Positions 20,680-31,486 of a DNA stretch of 64,000 nt are shown here, one piece after another. How positions within the stretch are numbered: position 1 is the stretch's first letter; each line of letters begins with the position of its first letter. The DNA comes from Lepus europaeus (lineage: Eukaryota; Chordata; Mammalia; Lagomorpha; Leporidae): positions 38,915,468 through 38,979,467 of the forward strand of contig NC_084838.1 of NCBI RefSeq assembly GCF_033115175.1, given 5' to 3'. A program made the translations under genes and the position numbers. The notes below the pieces were generated by a model. It was not told the origin of the DNA. It did not search any database and worked only from the letters and a program-made list of their open reading frames with translations.

Positions 20680-20972
20680 GTTTTTAATTTATTTGAAAGG
20701 TAGAGACACAGACAGATCTTCCTTCCACTTCGCACTCTCCAGATGCCTGCAACACTAGGGCTGTACCAGGCATCCAAATCTCAGTCCAGGTCTCCTGTGT
20801 TGGTGGCAGGGACCTAAGAACTTGAGCCATCATTGTGTTGCCTTCCCAGGATAAACGTTGACAGGAAGCTGGAAACCGAAATGGAGTTGTGGGGAACGCA
20901 AACCCAGGCACTCTTCTGTCAGGAGCTGGCGTCCCAAGTGGGTGTCTTAACTGCTGTGCCCAACACCTGCCC
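20680..20972 (-). mobile_element. C-related SINE, old
   Basis: AATTTATTTGAAAGGTAGAGACACAGACAG tail side and GCTGTGCCCAACACCTGCCC head side. Confidence 0.75.
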
Positions 20973-21643
20973 TTCCTAACTAGATTGATTCAGTCTGCCA
21001 TGCTAAAGGCCTAACAAAGGAAAGGGGTGTCATTTCTAGGCATTAGAATATTTAACTCTGTATTTACTAACCTAATAGTGGTGCCTGTCTTATCTTTCAA
21101 TAAAATATATTACAAGGCATGTAAAGAGCAAGAAAAAACACGCTAGTAAGCAATGAACAGAATCAGACTCAGATGTGATACATGTATATGTATATATATA
21201 TGAACTATTTATAATACAGGAAGTTTAAAGGAGCTATAACATAATATTAAACAGTATAATATATATGCAATTGACATCCAGGAGACAAAGAGAGTGGACA
21301 ATAGAAATATTGGAAGAAAAAAATGGCCGAATTTCAAAATTAATGACAGCTCCCAAACCAAGACAGGAAGCTCAGGGAATACTGAGCAATGTGAACAGCT
21401 AAAAAGACATCTAGACTTTTCATATTTGAAATGCTCAGAACCAAAGGCAAAGAGAAGATCCTGCAGGCAGCTTGAGAACAAAAGGTAACATACATAAAGA
21501 GGAACAAAGAGAAGGTTTGCAGCAGACGTCTCACTGAAACCTTTGTGAGCAGGTGGACACTGGGGTAACATCTTTAAAACGTGGGAAGAAAAAACAAGTC
21601 AGCCTGACATTTTACACCAAGAGTAAGATACATTGCAACGATG
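20973..21643. other. AT-rich intergenic, no gene seen
   Basis: Includes a TATATG-rich patch at 21183-21200. Parts resemble old L1 (GACAGCTCCCAAACC, GACATCTAGAC), but not enough to call. Confidence 0.4.
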
Positions 21644-21658
21644 AAAGGGAAATAAAGA

Positions 21659-21816
21659 TTTTATTTATTTATTTGACAGGTAAAGTTACAGACAGAGAGA
21701 GAGACAGAGAGAAAGGTCTTCCTTTCGTTGGTTCAGTCCCCAAATGGCCGCAACGCCCGGAGCTACGCCGATCTGAAGCCAGGAGCCAGGTGCTGCTTCC
21801 TGTTCTCCTTGCAGGT
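21659..21816 (-). mobile_element. 5'-truncated C SINE with intact target duplication
   Basis: Only the 3' half is present, yet a perfect 15-bp repeat AAAGGGAAATAAAGA flanks it (21644-21658, 21817-21831). Truncation therefore happened at insertion. Confidence 0.92.
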
Positions 21817-21999
21817 AAAGGGAAATAAAGACTCTTTCAGGCCAACGGGGTTCCTCTTCTTCCTAAAACAGAAATTTGGCTTCCAATTGTCACTCTCTCA
21901 CTGCTTCCTAGCCAACTGAAACCTTTTTTAAAAAGCTGAGGAAAGATCTACCATTGAACCATTTTATAGTATGCAAATCAGTGGGTTTTAGTATGTTCA

Positions 22000-22600
22000 T
22001 ATCACTGGGCAGCCATCACCAATAATTCCAGAATATTTTTATATCTCACCCCCACAAGGATGACACTGCAGTCACTAGGCATTCGATTCCCATTCTATTT
22101 TCCTTCCAGTCCCTGGGAACCAGTAACTGTTTTCTGTTCCTATGAACTGTCCTATTCTGAACACTTCACATAGACAGAATCATATAACTTATGGCCTTTT
22201 GCATCTGGCTTCTTTCCTGTAGCTTAATGTATTCAAGTTTCATCCATGCTGTGGAACCTACTGTATATGTTTCTTTTTATGGCCAAATGATATTCTTCCA
22301 TGAAAACCATACATAAATAGCGTATGGATAAACTACATTTCTTTAATCCACTCATGAGTTGATAGCAATTTGAATTATTTCTACTTTTAAGCTATTATGA
22401 ATGATGTTTAAATGAATATTCATGTACAAAGTTTTGCTTGAACTCCTGTTTTCAGTGCTCTTGGGAATATACATAAGAGTGTAATTGCTGGGTCAAATGG
22501 TAATGCCATGTTTAACTTTTTGAGGAACCAACAGTTTTCCACTGTAACTGTACCATTTCCCATTCTGACCAGCAATATATGATGAATCCTAACTTTAATT
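22000..22600 (-). mobile_element. Old L1 fragment, antisense
   Basis: Antisense landmarks TTCATCCATGCTGTGG, ATTCATGTACAAAGTTTTG and GTAATTGCTGGGTCAAATGG are typical of the L1 ORF2 3' end. Confidence 0.78.
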
Positions 22601-22879
22601 CAGGGATGTAACATGCCCAGTTCCTCAGGATGAACCATGATTGAGGAAAGACAATCAAGGCTTATTATATTTTCCAAAAAATTGGCCACAATAGCTTGAC
22701 ATGATCTTCCTGAAACTTGTCATTTCATCATTCGGCGATGGCATCTGTTTCCTCTCTCCTTGAGAATGGGCAGACCTTTGGGACTCAGGAGGGGCCGCAG
22801 CGCCGCAGCCCCCTCATTTCGTTCTCTCCGCCACATTCGCAGCCAGGGGAAAAAGTAGAAACAGCCCCAGTAGATCCTG

Positions 22880-23250
22880 CAGAGAGAAGGCCGAGCAGGG
22901 CCGGGCGGGCGGGGCTGACCCCCACAGACCCCGCCCCTCGGGCAAGGCTCCGCCCCGCCTGGCGAGGGCGGCTCCCTCGTAGCCCACGCCCCCTCAAGGC
23001 CCCGCCCCGCCCGCCCCCGGACGGCTCGCACCCTCCCCCACCCGGAGCCTCCTGGTTCCTCCTCCGCAGAACCCCGCCTCCACCCACTCCTCCTCCGCCT
23101 CCAGCGCCACCTCGTATCTCCTCAATCCCGGCATGTCCTGGGCTCCGAGCGTCTCCTGGGGAGCGGCATGGTTGGGTCAAGGAGCCCCCCCAGCCCCAGG
23201 GCCCCTTCTCCGGCCTTTTCAGGACGAGTCTGACTAGCTCTCAGGTAATC
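22880..23250. promoter_or_regulatory. CpG-island-like block without a recognised gene
   Basis: GC-rich and dense in CpG, with several CCCCGCCC/GGGCGGGG boxes. A second CpG-rich stretch at 23460-23660 adds a CCGGAAGGGGCGG (ETS plus Sp1-like) site and TGCGTCA. It looks like an orphan bidirectional promoter. No conserved first exon was recognised. Confidence 0.6.
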
Positions 23251-23964
23251 TGAGGCAGGTGCCCCCCGGGAAGCCTCAGTAGCCACGTCGGGACTGGATG
23301 AGAAGATTTGGGGGCACCAGAGATTAATGGGTTAGGAGGTCGGTCATCTCCGGGGCCTGAGGCATTTAGGGCGAGTGGTTTGGCAGTCGTGGGACTGGGA
23401 GATTTGGGGCCCTGGGTGAGGAGTTTCAGGGGCTGGGGTCACCTGGAGGGGGGCTGAGGGGGGTCGGTGCAGCCTAAACTCCCGCCCTCCCTGGCTCAAC
23501 CGCCGAAACGGACCGTTACCAGTGCGTCACCGGGACCCCGGCGCGCGCCGGGGGTGGGGTTTGCTTATCACCGGAAGGGGCGGAGTCAAGGGCTCCCGCT
23601 AGGAGGTGGAGCCCAGGGCGACCGGGGCAGAGGCGGGCTTTATGAAGAGTGGGATGTCGGACTGTGTGGACTAGGCAGCAAGAAAGGGCTTTGGTCAGGA
23701 CTGGTTTCCCCGTTCCGCGTCTCCATCCTCGTCTACTCCTCCCTGTCTCTGCCCTGCCAGTTGCCCTTGCTTGCCTGCCTCCCTCCGCTTGAGTGACCCT
23801 GGACTGAGGAGGAATAGGCCCCCAGAGAGAACCCTGTGTAGGAGTCTACTTATTGCCAGACTATGGAAATAACTGTTGGCCGAGTGACCTTGGCCAAGTC
23901 ACTGAGCGGCCAGAGGGTCATGGCTGAGCTCCATTTCCTGTGATTTTTTTTTTTTTTTTTTTTT

Positions 23965-24110
23965 TACAATCATTCAGTCCACAAATGTTTACTGAGTGTG
24001 TGCCAGGCGCCAGTCACTGAGCTGGACTTGGAGAGGCAGCGGTGAAGAAGCCAGGCACGATTTCCACCCCAGGAGGTTGTCAAAAGAGAACAATCGCATC
24101 ATTAAATGTA
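23965..24110 (+). mobile_element. L2/MIR-like remnant
   Basis: CATTCAGTCCACAAATGTTTACTGAGTGTGTGCCAGGCGCC is the widely shared L2 3'-end phrase. Confidence 0.65.
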
Positions 24111-24431
24111 GCTTGGGGAAGAGGAAGGTGCTGCGGGAATGCCAATAAAGGGCAGTGAACTCGGGGTAGGAAGCAGGAAATAGCTGGCCCAGTCCTCTGA
24201 TGTCCCAGCCAAGGCTCGGTGCAGAGCCAGACTTGGTCTGGGGAGGGGAGAAAAAAGCCTTGTGGATTGACTATGGGAGGGGCCAGAAATGAATGAGGTG
24301 AAGGTTTGCTCATGGTGAACGCTGAAGGATGGCTAGCCCTCCCCACCCCGACCCCCATTCCACTCTGTTTCTCCCTCTCCTGTCCATCCTCCCCTGCTTG
24401 AGCCATGTACAGGCAGCAGACAGATCCCTAA

Positions 24432-24955
24432 GTGCCAAGTGGCGTTGTTAGAAGCATTGCAGTCTGGGTGAGGAGAAGCTGTGCCCTCACACACCACCTT
24501 GTCGCTTGAGTTCACACTCTCGTTGACACTGCAGGCTCTGCCCTGGCTGGCTCTGGCTTGGTGCAGGGGAGCTGGGAGCCTGCTCCTCCCTCCTAGTCCT
24601 CCAACCCCAGGCCGGGGTGGTTCACATCCTCACTGAGACACAGCGCCCCCTGTGGTGTTGTCCTGGGCTAGCTGCTCTGGTGCTTGCCCTGGGGAGGAAG
24701 GAGAGGCAGGGTCAGGGGAGGAAGCTGGGGCCAGGGGCTTGGAGGCAGGAGGCAGGGCTGGGGAGGGCCAGGCTTGCCTTGGCAGAGATTCGCTTCAGTC
24801 TCCGAATGATGCGGCCCACCCAGGGCTGTTCTGGGGGTGCACAGAGCTGGAGACCCCTCAGTGTGGTGAACCTGGAGGCAGAGAGAAGGGAGTCCTGGAG
24901 CCCAGCTTCCTGGGGGGCCCTGTGTGAGGGTCAGAAGCTGTGGACCATGTCTGGG
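24432..24955 (-). pseudogene. CCL19P: Partial CCL19 duplicate (exons 3-4 and 3' UTR only)
   Basis: Exon 3 lies at 24871-24778 and exon 4 coding at 24688-24668. They are colinear with CCL19 at a constant offset of 23182 bases. From 24525 to 24913 the copies differ at one base (24862, synonymous). On the left (24432-24524) they are only about 80 percent identical with a 3-bp gap. On the right (from 24914) they are again clearly diverged. The poly-A signal AATAAA has become AACAAC (24444-24449). No exon 1 or 2 was seen upstream, so this copy cannot encode a chemokine. The symbol is descriptive, not an official name. Confidence 0.9.
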
Positions 24956-26155
24956 AACCTGTTCTAGGGGCTCTTTTGTGGGAGGGACTGGGCAAAGGTA
25001 AGGGAGGTAAGATGGTGCGTGGTGGCCTGAATGATGGAGGAAGTGATCGGGAGGGAAGAACCTAGACACTCTCCACCGCCCCCCTATGGGATAAAGAACT
25101 CTGCAGCTGTCTTGGAGGAAGAGATAGCAAAAGGCACCAAACATGTCCCAGGAATTGGGTGTTAGTTTATCAAGAAGCAAGAATTCTCAGAATTGTTGGC
25201 CTCTCTCAGAGCTGGGGAGGGGTGGGGGTTAGTGTTCCAGCTTAACTCAAGGGTGGAAAGGCCACAGCCCTGACTGGGATTCAGGCCCTCTGTGGCCAGT
25301 GCCTTAGCTTTGGTGTTGCTCTCTCCTTCACCCACATGCACTGTCCTCTTCCCCGGAAACCCAGACCAGTTGAGGCGGAGCTTACAGAGAGAAGAGCAGC
25401 CACAGGCTTCCAGACCAGCCAGGCATGGATCATAGAGAAACACCTGGAGCACAGGCTCATCTACATACCCTGGGTACTCGCTCAGGCCACAGGCATGCCC
25501 ACAGCACACAGGCAGACACATGCAGACTGCCTAGGGTTACCCACAATCTGCAGGTACACTAACGTCACACAGGAACTTAGTCACCAGAGGGGCACAGCCG
25601 TTTGCTGCATGTACAGCCTCAGGTTCATTCTCAGACTTGAGTGTTGACTCAGTTTTTTCACTGACTTCCCTAGAAACTATGTGCTGGTCCCTCTAGGCCC
25701 CTCTCCTCCTACTCCAGTTTACCCCCTCCTGGCAAGCGAATCAGTCCAGTAAGAAGATGAGAACTGCCACACAGGAGGCCACGGGATGGATGGAGATGGA
25801 TAAGTGGGCAGAATCCCTGGGAGCAGCAGGTGTGTGCGGGGGTACAGGAGACCCACGTGTGTGAGACTGTGTGTAAGGTGGGATGGGGGAGATTGAGCCG
25901 GAGTTATCCTGTTGGGGAGCAAGCCCCTGCATGCTGGGCAGGGGTGGGGAGGGGTCCTGTGAATGTACGTGTATGAGTTTGTGGTTATCTCCCACTTATG
26001 GCTCCCTTATTATCTGTGTCTAGCAATTTCCTCCCTTCTGATATATAATAAAGATCTGGGTCTTTTTCTTCTCTTCTGGTGTATAATAAAGAATTTGACT
26101 GGTTTTTGTTGCTGGTTTGTGAGAAAACTTTGTAAACATTTGGAATTTCCCAAGT
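24956..26155. other. Region upstream of the partial CCL19 copy
   Basis: CCL19 exons 1 and 2 would be expected at about 25.1-25.9 kb if the duplicate were complete. I find neither the signal-peptide nor the CC-motif exon here. Confidence 0.6.
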
Positions 26156-26775
26156 ACAGGTGGCCCCTGGCTTTTGAAGGGTCCAACTTAACAATGACTC
26201 ACAGTTTTTTGACTTTTGATGATGTGAAAACCATACACATGGGACTGACGTTCTGATACAGTGGGTTAAGCCATCCCCTGCTTTACTGGCATCCCGTATT
26301 TGAGCCCTGGCTGCTCTTTTTCTAATAGAGCTCCCTGTTGATGCACCTGGGAAAGTGATGGTAGATGGCTCAAATGGGAGACCTAGGTGGTGTTCTAGGC
26401 TCCTGGCATTGGCCTAGTCCAGCCCTGGCTATTGTGGCCATCTGGGGAGTGAACCAGCACATGGAAGATTCTCTCTCTCTTTGTCTCTCTCTCTCCCTCC
26501 CTCCCTGTAACTCTGCCTCTCTCAAATCCATCAATCAATCCATCTTAAAAAAAGAGAGAGAAGAAAGTAATACAGTTTCAGTAGAAACCGTATTTTAAGT
26601 TGAATTTTCCCCAGCCAGCAATGTTGTAGTCTTATGAGGATGAACAATTGATACCCTACAGTGTACTGGCAGCTAAGTTATGATGTTTGGTAGGTTAACT
26701 ATATTAAGTGTATTTTCAATTTATAATGGATTCATCCAGATATAATCCCATCATAGATTAAGGAGCATCACTAAT
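26156..26775. mobile_element. Ancient DNA-transposon-like repeat split by a C SINE
   Basis: The outer parts are 26156-26240 and 26560-26775. TACAGGTGGCCCCTGG at one end and GATTAAGGAGCATCA at the other, with TACAGTGTACTGGCAG and TATGATGTTTGGTAGGTTA inside, recall an old mammalian repeat of this kind. The family name is uncertain. Confidence 0.5.
26241..26556 (+). mobile_element. C SINE, classic form, diverged
   Basis: GGGACTGACGTTCTGATACAG head, CT-rich region, unusual ATCCATCAATCAATCCATC tail. It is inserted in a DNA-transposon-like repeat. Confidence 0.87.
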
Positions 26776-27187
26776 GGGAGTGTCTTTCCTAGGCCCTTGG
26801 ATCACATCAGAGTTCAGCCTGAGAGATCAGATGACTCCAGAAGGAGGCTGGTTACCAGAAAGACCAACTATGTGTCTAGGAGGTGGGGATGTTGAGCCAG
26901 CATGACAACCTCTAGGGAGTGGAGAAGGATTGGGGATTGCATTCACCTGTGACCAACAGTTTAGTCATGGCTACATAATGAAATCACAATAAAAAATCTG
27001 AACACCAAAGCTCATAGAACCTCCTGGTTTGTGAACACATTGATGTATTGGGAGGGTGGCACACTCTGTCTCCCCAGAGAGGGAGAGACAGCACAAACAT
27101 CTGCATTTGAGACTCTTCCAGACTTCATCCTACGTGTCTCTTCATTTGGCTGTTCCTGATATATATCCTTTATAAAAAATTGTAAGT

Positions 27188-27485
27188 GGGGCCAGCATTG
27201 CCCAGCGGGTTAAGCCACCACCTGCAACACCAGTATCACATATGCACACCAGTTTGAGTCCAGGCTGCTCCACTTCAATCTAGCTCCCCACTAATGAACC
27301 TAGGAAGGCAGAAGAAGATGGCCCAAGTACTTGGGCCCCTGCCACCAATATGGGAGACCCAGATGGAGTTCCAGGCTTCTGGCTTTAGCCTAGCCCAACT
27401 GTTGAGGCCATCTGGGGAGTGAACCAGTAGATGGAGATTTCTTTTCCTCTATCTCTAACTCTGCCTAATAAATAAACAAAAAAGT
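27188..27485 (+). mobile_element. C SINE, classic form
   Basis: GGGCCAGCATTGCCCAGCGGG head to AATAAATAAACAAAAAAG tail. The next SINE inserted at its 3' end. Confidence 0.9.
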
Positions 27486-27503
27486 AAATAATAAATATTT
27501 TTT

Positions 27504-27804
27504 CTTGTTTTCTTTTTTTAATTTTTTTATTTATTTTTTGACAGGCAGAGTGGACAGTGAGAGAGAGAGACAGAGAGAAAGGTCTTCCTTTTGCCGTTGG
27601 TTCACCCTTCAATGGCCGCCGTGGCTGGTGTGCTGCGGCCGGCGCACCGCGCTGATCCGATGGCAGGAGCCACGTGCTTATCCTGGTCTCCCATGGGGTG
27701 CAGGACCCAAGTACTTGGGCCATCCTCCACTGCACTCCCTGGCCACAGCAGAGAGCTGGCCTGGAAGAGGGGCAACCGGGACAGAATCCGGTGCCCCGAC
27801 TGGG
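27504..27804 (-). mobile_element. C SINE, younger form, 5'-truncated
   Basis: A 17-bp duplication AATAATAAATATTTTTT at 27487-27503 and 27805-27821. The head is missing. Confidence 0.94.
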
Positions 27805-28280
27805 AATAATAAATATTTTTTAAAAAGTAAGCATAGCACCTTCCTGAGTTCTGTGAGTCATTCATTCTAGAATATTATCCAAATCTCAAGTAACAGCCAG
27901 TTGAGATTCATTGTGAGACATGGCCCCATACCCATAGGCAGATAAAATCTTGTCTATCTCTATTTGCACAGTAGCTGAGGGGCTTTTGCACCCCAGGGGA
28001 ATGTGATTTCATTGACATCCTGTTTCTAGCCTGGACTCTCCAGCCAGTTCCCCCTTAACTCAAGATGTCCCATTCTCAACACATTCTACAGTTTTGTTTT
28101 TGTTTTTGTTTTGACAGGCAGAGTGGATAGTGAGAGAGAGAGACAGAGAGAAAGGTCTTCCTTTTTGCCGTTGGTTCACCCTCCAATGGCCGCTGCGGCC
28201 GGCGCACCACGCTGATCTGAAGCCAGGAGCCAGCTGCTTCTCCTGGTCTCCCATGCAGGTACAGGGCCCAAGGACTTGGG

Positions 28281-28669
28281 TGTAGCCGTTGAATTCTCTA
28301 CAATGTAGCAGTGGGTTCGTTTCTGAGAAGAGCAGCGTGGTGGGGGCAAGAGGCGCGGAGTCAACACACAGACCCCGGGAGTCCGGTGAGAGCAGGCTTG
28401 AGGCGAGCAGCCTGCAGACTCGTTTATTACAGTTGATACAAAGCTTATATAGCCAAGACCAGCCAATCTGGTCAAGGGGCGGTCTATACCCCAACCAATC
28501 ACAGCCTGTTGCCAGGCAGTTTCCAGAGCCATCCAATCACAGCCTGTCACCAGGCAGTTTCAAATCCATCCAATCACAGCCTGTCGCCAGGCAGTTTCAA
28601 AGCCATTCCTGACTAACTGACGCTCGCTTGCCAGTGGCCACCTTGGCATGGCCTTCTCATTCCACTACA
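28281..28669 (-). repeat. Full 3' LTR of the endogenous provirus
   Basis: It is bounded by TGTAG and CTACA. On the minus strand it holds three tandem 37-38 bp units with CCAAT boxes (28606-28495), a TATA box (TATATAAG, 28451-28444) and AATAAA (28428-28423) only about 16 bp further on. A poly-A signal so close to the TATA box implies a very short R region, as in Mason-Pfizer-type betaretroviruses. Confidence 0.87.
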
Positions 28670-28682
28670 TTTCCCCCTTTTC
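28670..28682 (-). other. Polypurine tract of the endogenous provirus
   Basis: The minus strand reads CGAAAAGGGGGAA immediately before the LTR start, the expected plus-strand priming site. Confidence 0.8.
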
Positions 28683-28929
28683 GTTTATTTTTGAGCAATG
28701 GGAGGCATGATTCTTGGCCATACCATTGTTGACCCCGTTTCCATGTGGTCTCCGTACGCAGCTGTGCCTGTCTTAGGTTGTCCCCCAGGGGATCTTACCC
28801 GTCATTGACTAACCAGTGCTCAAATCGAGAGACCACAGGATTGCTTGCTCAGATAGGGGTAGGAATGAGGAATAACGGTTATCAGGAATGGCATGACCGC
28901 ACACAGGCTGTGGGCCATTGGAGTGGCTG

Positions 28930-29455
28930 ACCAGAGCTAGTGGGGTACACAACAGTAACAGATATGGCTTTGGGCAGTTTCTCAGGGTAGGATGATAGGG
29001 CAGGAGCGTCTGCTAACAAGGTGGAGTCTTGGTCTTGTTCAGCTGGTTCTGGTTGGCTGTCAGTTGCAGGCTTGATGTTTCTGGCTGGTACCCAAATGGG
29101 CTGTTCTGCATTCTCTGGAAAGACACAAGCATATCCTCGACCTTTGGTTAGCAGGGGGTGTGGTCCTTTCCATTCTCCTGTCAGGGGGTCTTTCCATCTA
29201 ACCATAGGGGCTGGGGTCTGGGATGGAAAGGATCCCCAGTGTTTATAAGCTGGGCTGATCCCTTGGGAATCAAAAGTAAGAAAATTGATAGTGAAAAGGA
29301 CCTCAGTCAAAGCAAGCTGTGGGTCTGAGGGTATATGATTATTTTTTTGCCTTTGTAAGAGATCTTTAATCGTCCTATGAGTTCTTTCAATAATTGCCTG
29401 TCCCTGTGGGTTGTATGGGATACCTGTAGCAGACTGTATGTTCCAAGATTTCAGG
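28930..29455 (-). pseudogene. Endogenous retroviral pol fragment: C-terminal integrase
   Basis: An open stretch with the end of the integrase catalytic core (GIPYNPQGQAIIERTH, which holds the catalytic Glu) and the C-terminal DNA-binding domain (W-rich block ending IWVPARNIKP). The zinc-binding domain and both catalytic Asp residues are absent. Its apparent first residues come from LTR sequence, so the reading frame is a deletion artefact. Confidence 0.85.
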
Positions 29456-29683
29456 TTCCTGACTAACTGACGCTCGCTTGCCAGTGGCCACCTTGGCATG
29501 GCCTTCTCATTCCACTACACTTGGGCCATCCTCCATTGCTTTCCCGGGCCATAGCAGAGAGCTGGCCTGGAAGAGGGGCAACCGGGATAGAATCTGCCGC
29601 CCCGACCGGGACTAGAACCCGGTGTGCTGGCGCCGCAAGGCTGAGGATTAGCCTGTTAAGCCACGGCGCCGGCCTCTACAGTT

Positions 29684-30501
29684 ATTTTTGAGAACTAAAG
29701 TGAGAAAGGGAGAGTACTAGGTTGGTCAAAGACTATACATGGAATTTCCATGCAAGACTTGACCTATGAGACCAGAAAAGAAGATCTTTCAGGAGAGACT
29801 ATATTGGGATGGTATTCTGTTTTCTACTCCCAGCCCTAGAGTATATGATTTGTAGACCTGTATTTTTCTTCATCTATCCATCTGTCCGTCCATCCATCCA
29901 TCCACCTACCCATGTTTACATCTATAGATCCATTCATGTGTCTAAATACCCATTCATCATCTTTTTTTTTCCACCTTATCCCTCCAACACTAACTCCTGC
30001 TCTAGAGGTAACCCATCACTTGTGCTGTTGATACCTGACCACGTCCTAACTGGAACCCTAGATCCAAGACTGAAACAGAATCTTCACCCCAAAATGAGAA
30101 TAAAATAAGTCACTTGAGCATGGAGTATCATTTAGGGGGACACACATATAAGGAGGGAAAGAGGAAATGGGGCTGTGAGTGACAGAACACAGTCTGGCAG
30201 ATGTTTGTACAGAGTTTGCAGTGGAATCACCGGCAGTGTTCCAGATGGATTCCCATGCATGGGTCTGGAGCACCAGACGCTCTCCACAGCAGATCTAAGA
30301 ACAGGGAGCCAAGGGAGGAGGCCATTCCTGTCATTCCAGTTTTAGAAGCTCCACATCAAAGCCTGAAGTAGCATGTGGTGTCCACCCATCTTTCTCTCTT
30401 CCTCAGCGCATTTTCCCTTCTTCCATCTTTCCTCTATCTTTTCACATCTTCATCTCCACTTACTCATCGGTATGTTCAGCCATTATCCATTATTTTCTTT
30501 T
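29684..30501. other. Intergenic, no gene seen
   Basis: Contains a CATC/CCAT simple repeat at 29872-29910. Otherwise unique-looking. Confidence 0.5.
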
Positions 30502-30831
30502 TAACAAAAGATTTAGTTTATGTATGTGAAAAGTAGTGTTGTGGGGGGCGGGGGGAGGAGAAAGAGAGAGAGAAAGAGAATCATCCATCTGCTAGTTCAC
30601 TCCCCAAATGGTTGCAACAGTCGGTCTGAACCAGGCAGAAGCCAGTAGCCGTGAACTCCATCTGAGTCTCCCATGTGGGTGACAGGGGCCTAAACACTTA
30701 GGCCAACTTCCTCTGCTTTCCCAGATGCGTTAGTAGGGAGCTAGACTGGAAGTGGGACTTGAACTGGTGCTCATATGGGATGCCGGCATTGCAGGTGGTG
30801 ACTTAACCCACTGTGCCACAACACTGGCCCC
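30502..30831 (-). mobile_element. C SINE, classic form
   Basis: AACAAAAGATTTAGTTTATG to TGCCACAACACTGGCCCC. It includes a G-rich insertion near 30541. Confidence 0.88.
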
Positions 30832-30851
30832 TATCCTTTTATTTTATTTTT

Positions 30852-31166
30852 TTTAAAGATTTATTTATTTATTAGAAAGAGTGACAGAGAGAGAAGAAGA
30901 AACAGATAAAGAGACTTTCCATTTGCTGGTTTATTCCTCAATAATAGCCAGATCTGGGGCAGGCTAACGTCAAGAGCCAAAGTCTCCAACCTGGTCTCCC
31001 ACATGGTGGCAGGCACTCAAGCACTTGGACCATCTGCTGCCTTCCCAGGTGCATTAACAGGAAGCTGAACATGAAGCATAGTATCCACAACTGGAACTGG
31101 CACTCCAATATGGGATGCCAGCATTGCAAGTAGCAGCTTAACCCACTACTTCACAGTGCCAACCCC
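30852..31166 (-). mobile_element. C SINE, classic form
   Basis: TTTAAAGATTTATTTATTTATT to CACAGTGCCAACCCC. Confidence 0.88.
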
Positions 31167-31194
31167 TGTGGATGGCTTTTGTTCATGCAAATAA

Positions 31195-31486
31195 TTTTTA
31201 AAATTATTTATTTATTTGAAAGGCAGAGTTACAGGGAGAGAGAGAGAGAAATCTTCCATCTGCTGGTTCATTCCCCAAATGCCTGCAAGAGCCAGAGTTG
31301 GACCAATCGGAAGCTAGGAGCCAGGAGCTTCTTCCAAGTCTCCCAAGTGGATACAGGGGTCAAAGGGCTTGGGCCATTTTCTGCTTTCTCAGGTGCATTA
31401 ACAGGGAACTGGATCAGAAGTGGAGCAGCCAGAACTCAAACTGGAGCTCCACAAGTGGTGGCTTTATCAGCTAGGCCACAGTGTCT
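31195..31486 (-). mobile_element. C SINE, classic form, head replaced by TTCC repeat
   Basis: AAAATTATTTATTTATTTGAAAGG to GGCCACAGTGTC. The pyrimidine repeat at 31487-31712 follows at once. Confidence 0.88.

Larger units (their letters stand above)
26780..28000 (+). repeat. Ancient LTR-like repeat, copy 1, split by two SINEs
   Basis: TAATGAAATCACAATAAAAAATCTG, CTCCTGGTTTGTGAACACATTG, TATCCTTTATAA and, after the SINEs, TTCCTGAGTTCTGTGAG. It shares this order with 53040-53500. The family was not named with confidence. Confidence 0.5.
28281..29519 (-). mobile_element. Internally deleted class II (betaretrovirus-like) endogenous provirus
   Basis: On the minus strand the order is a 64-bp stub of the 5' LTR (29519-29456), a junction straight into the integrase part of pol (about 29455-28930), a short remnant of the 3' region, a polypurine tract (28682-28670) and a complete 389-bp 3' LTR (28669-28281). 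The host sequence CTTGGG is duplicated on both sides (28275-28280 and 29520-29525), the 6-bp duplication typical of betaretroviruses. Primer site, gag, pro, most of pol and nearly all env are missing. Rabbits are known to carry such elements (RERV-H lineage), but assignment to that lineage is inference. Confidence 0.88.
28094..29674 (-). mobile_element. Younger-form C SINE split by the provirus
   Basis: The 3' part is 28094-28280 and the 5' part 29520-29674, flanked by the duplication TCTACAGTT at 28085-28093 and 29675-29683. The SINE must predate the proviral insertion. Confidence 0.9.

Noticed and set aside
22717-23253. 178-codon frame in the first CpG block
   Set aside because: Proline-rich chance frame with an equally open opposite strand.
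24617-24967. Plus-strand frame shared by both CCL19 copies
   Set aside because: It is the antisense of CCL19 exons 3-4 and intron 3. The similarity comes from the DNA duplication.
25162-25922. Exons 1-2 of the partial CCL19 copy
   Set aside because: Searched by eye for the signal peptide and VTQ-PIPG-IV motif on the minus strand; not found.
28882-29499. 205-codon frame as an intact retroviral gene
   Set aside because: It begins in LTR sequence at a deletion junction and has only the C-terminal part of integrase.
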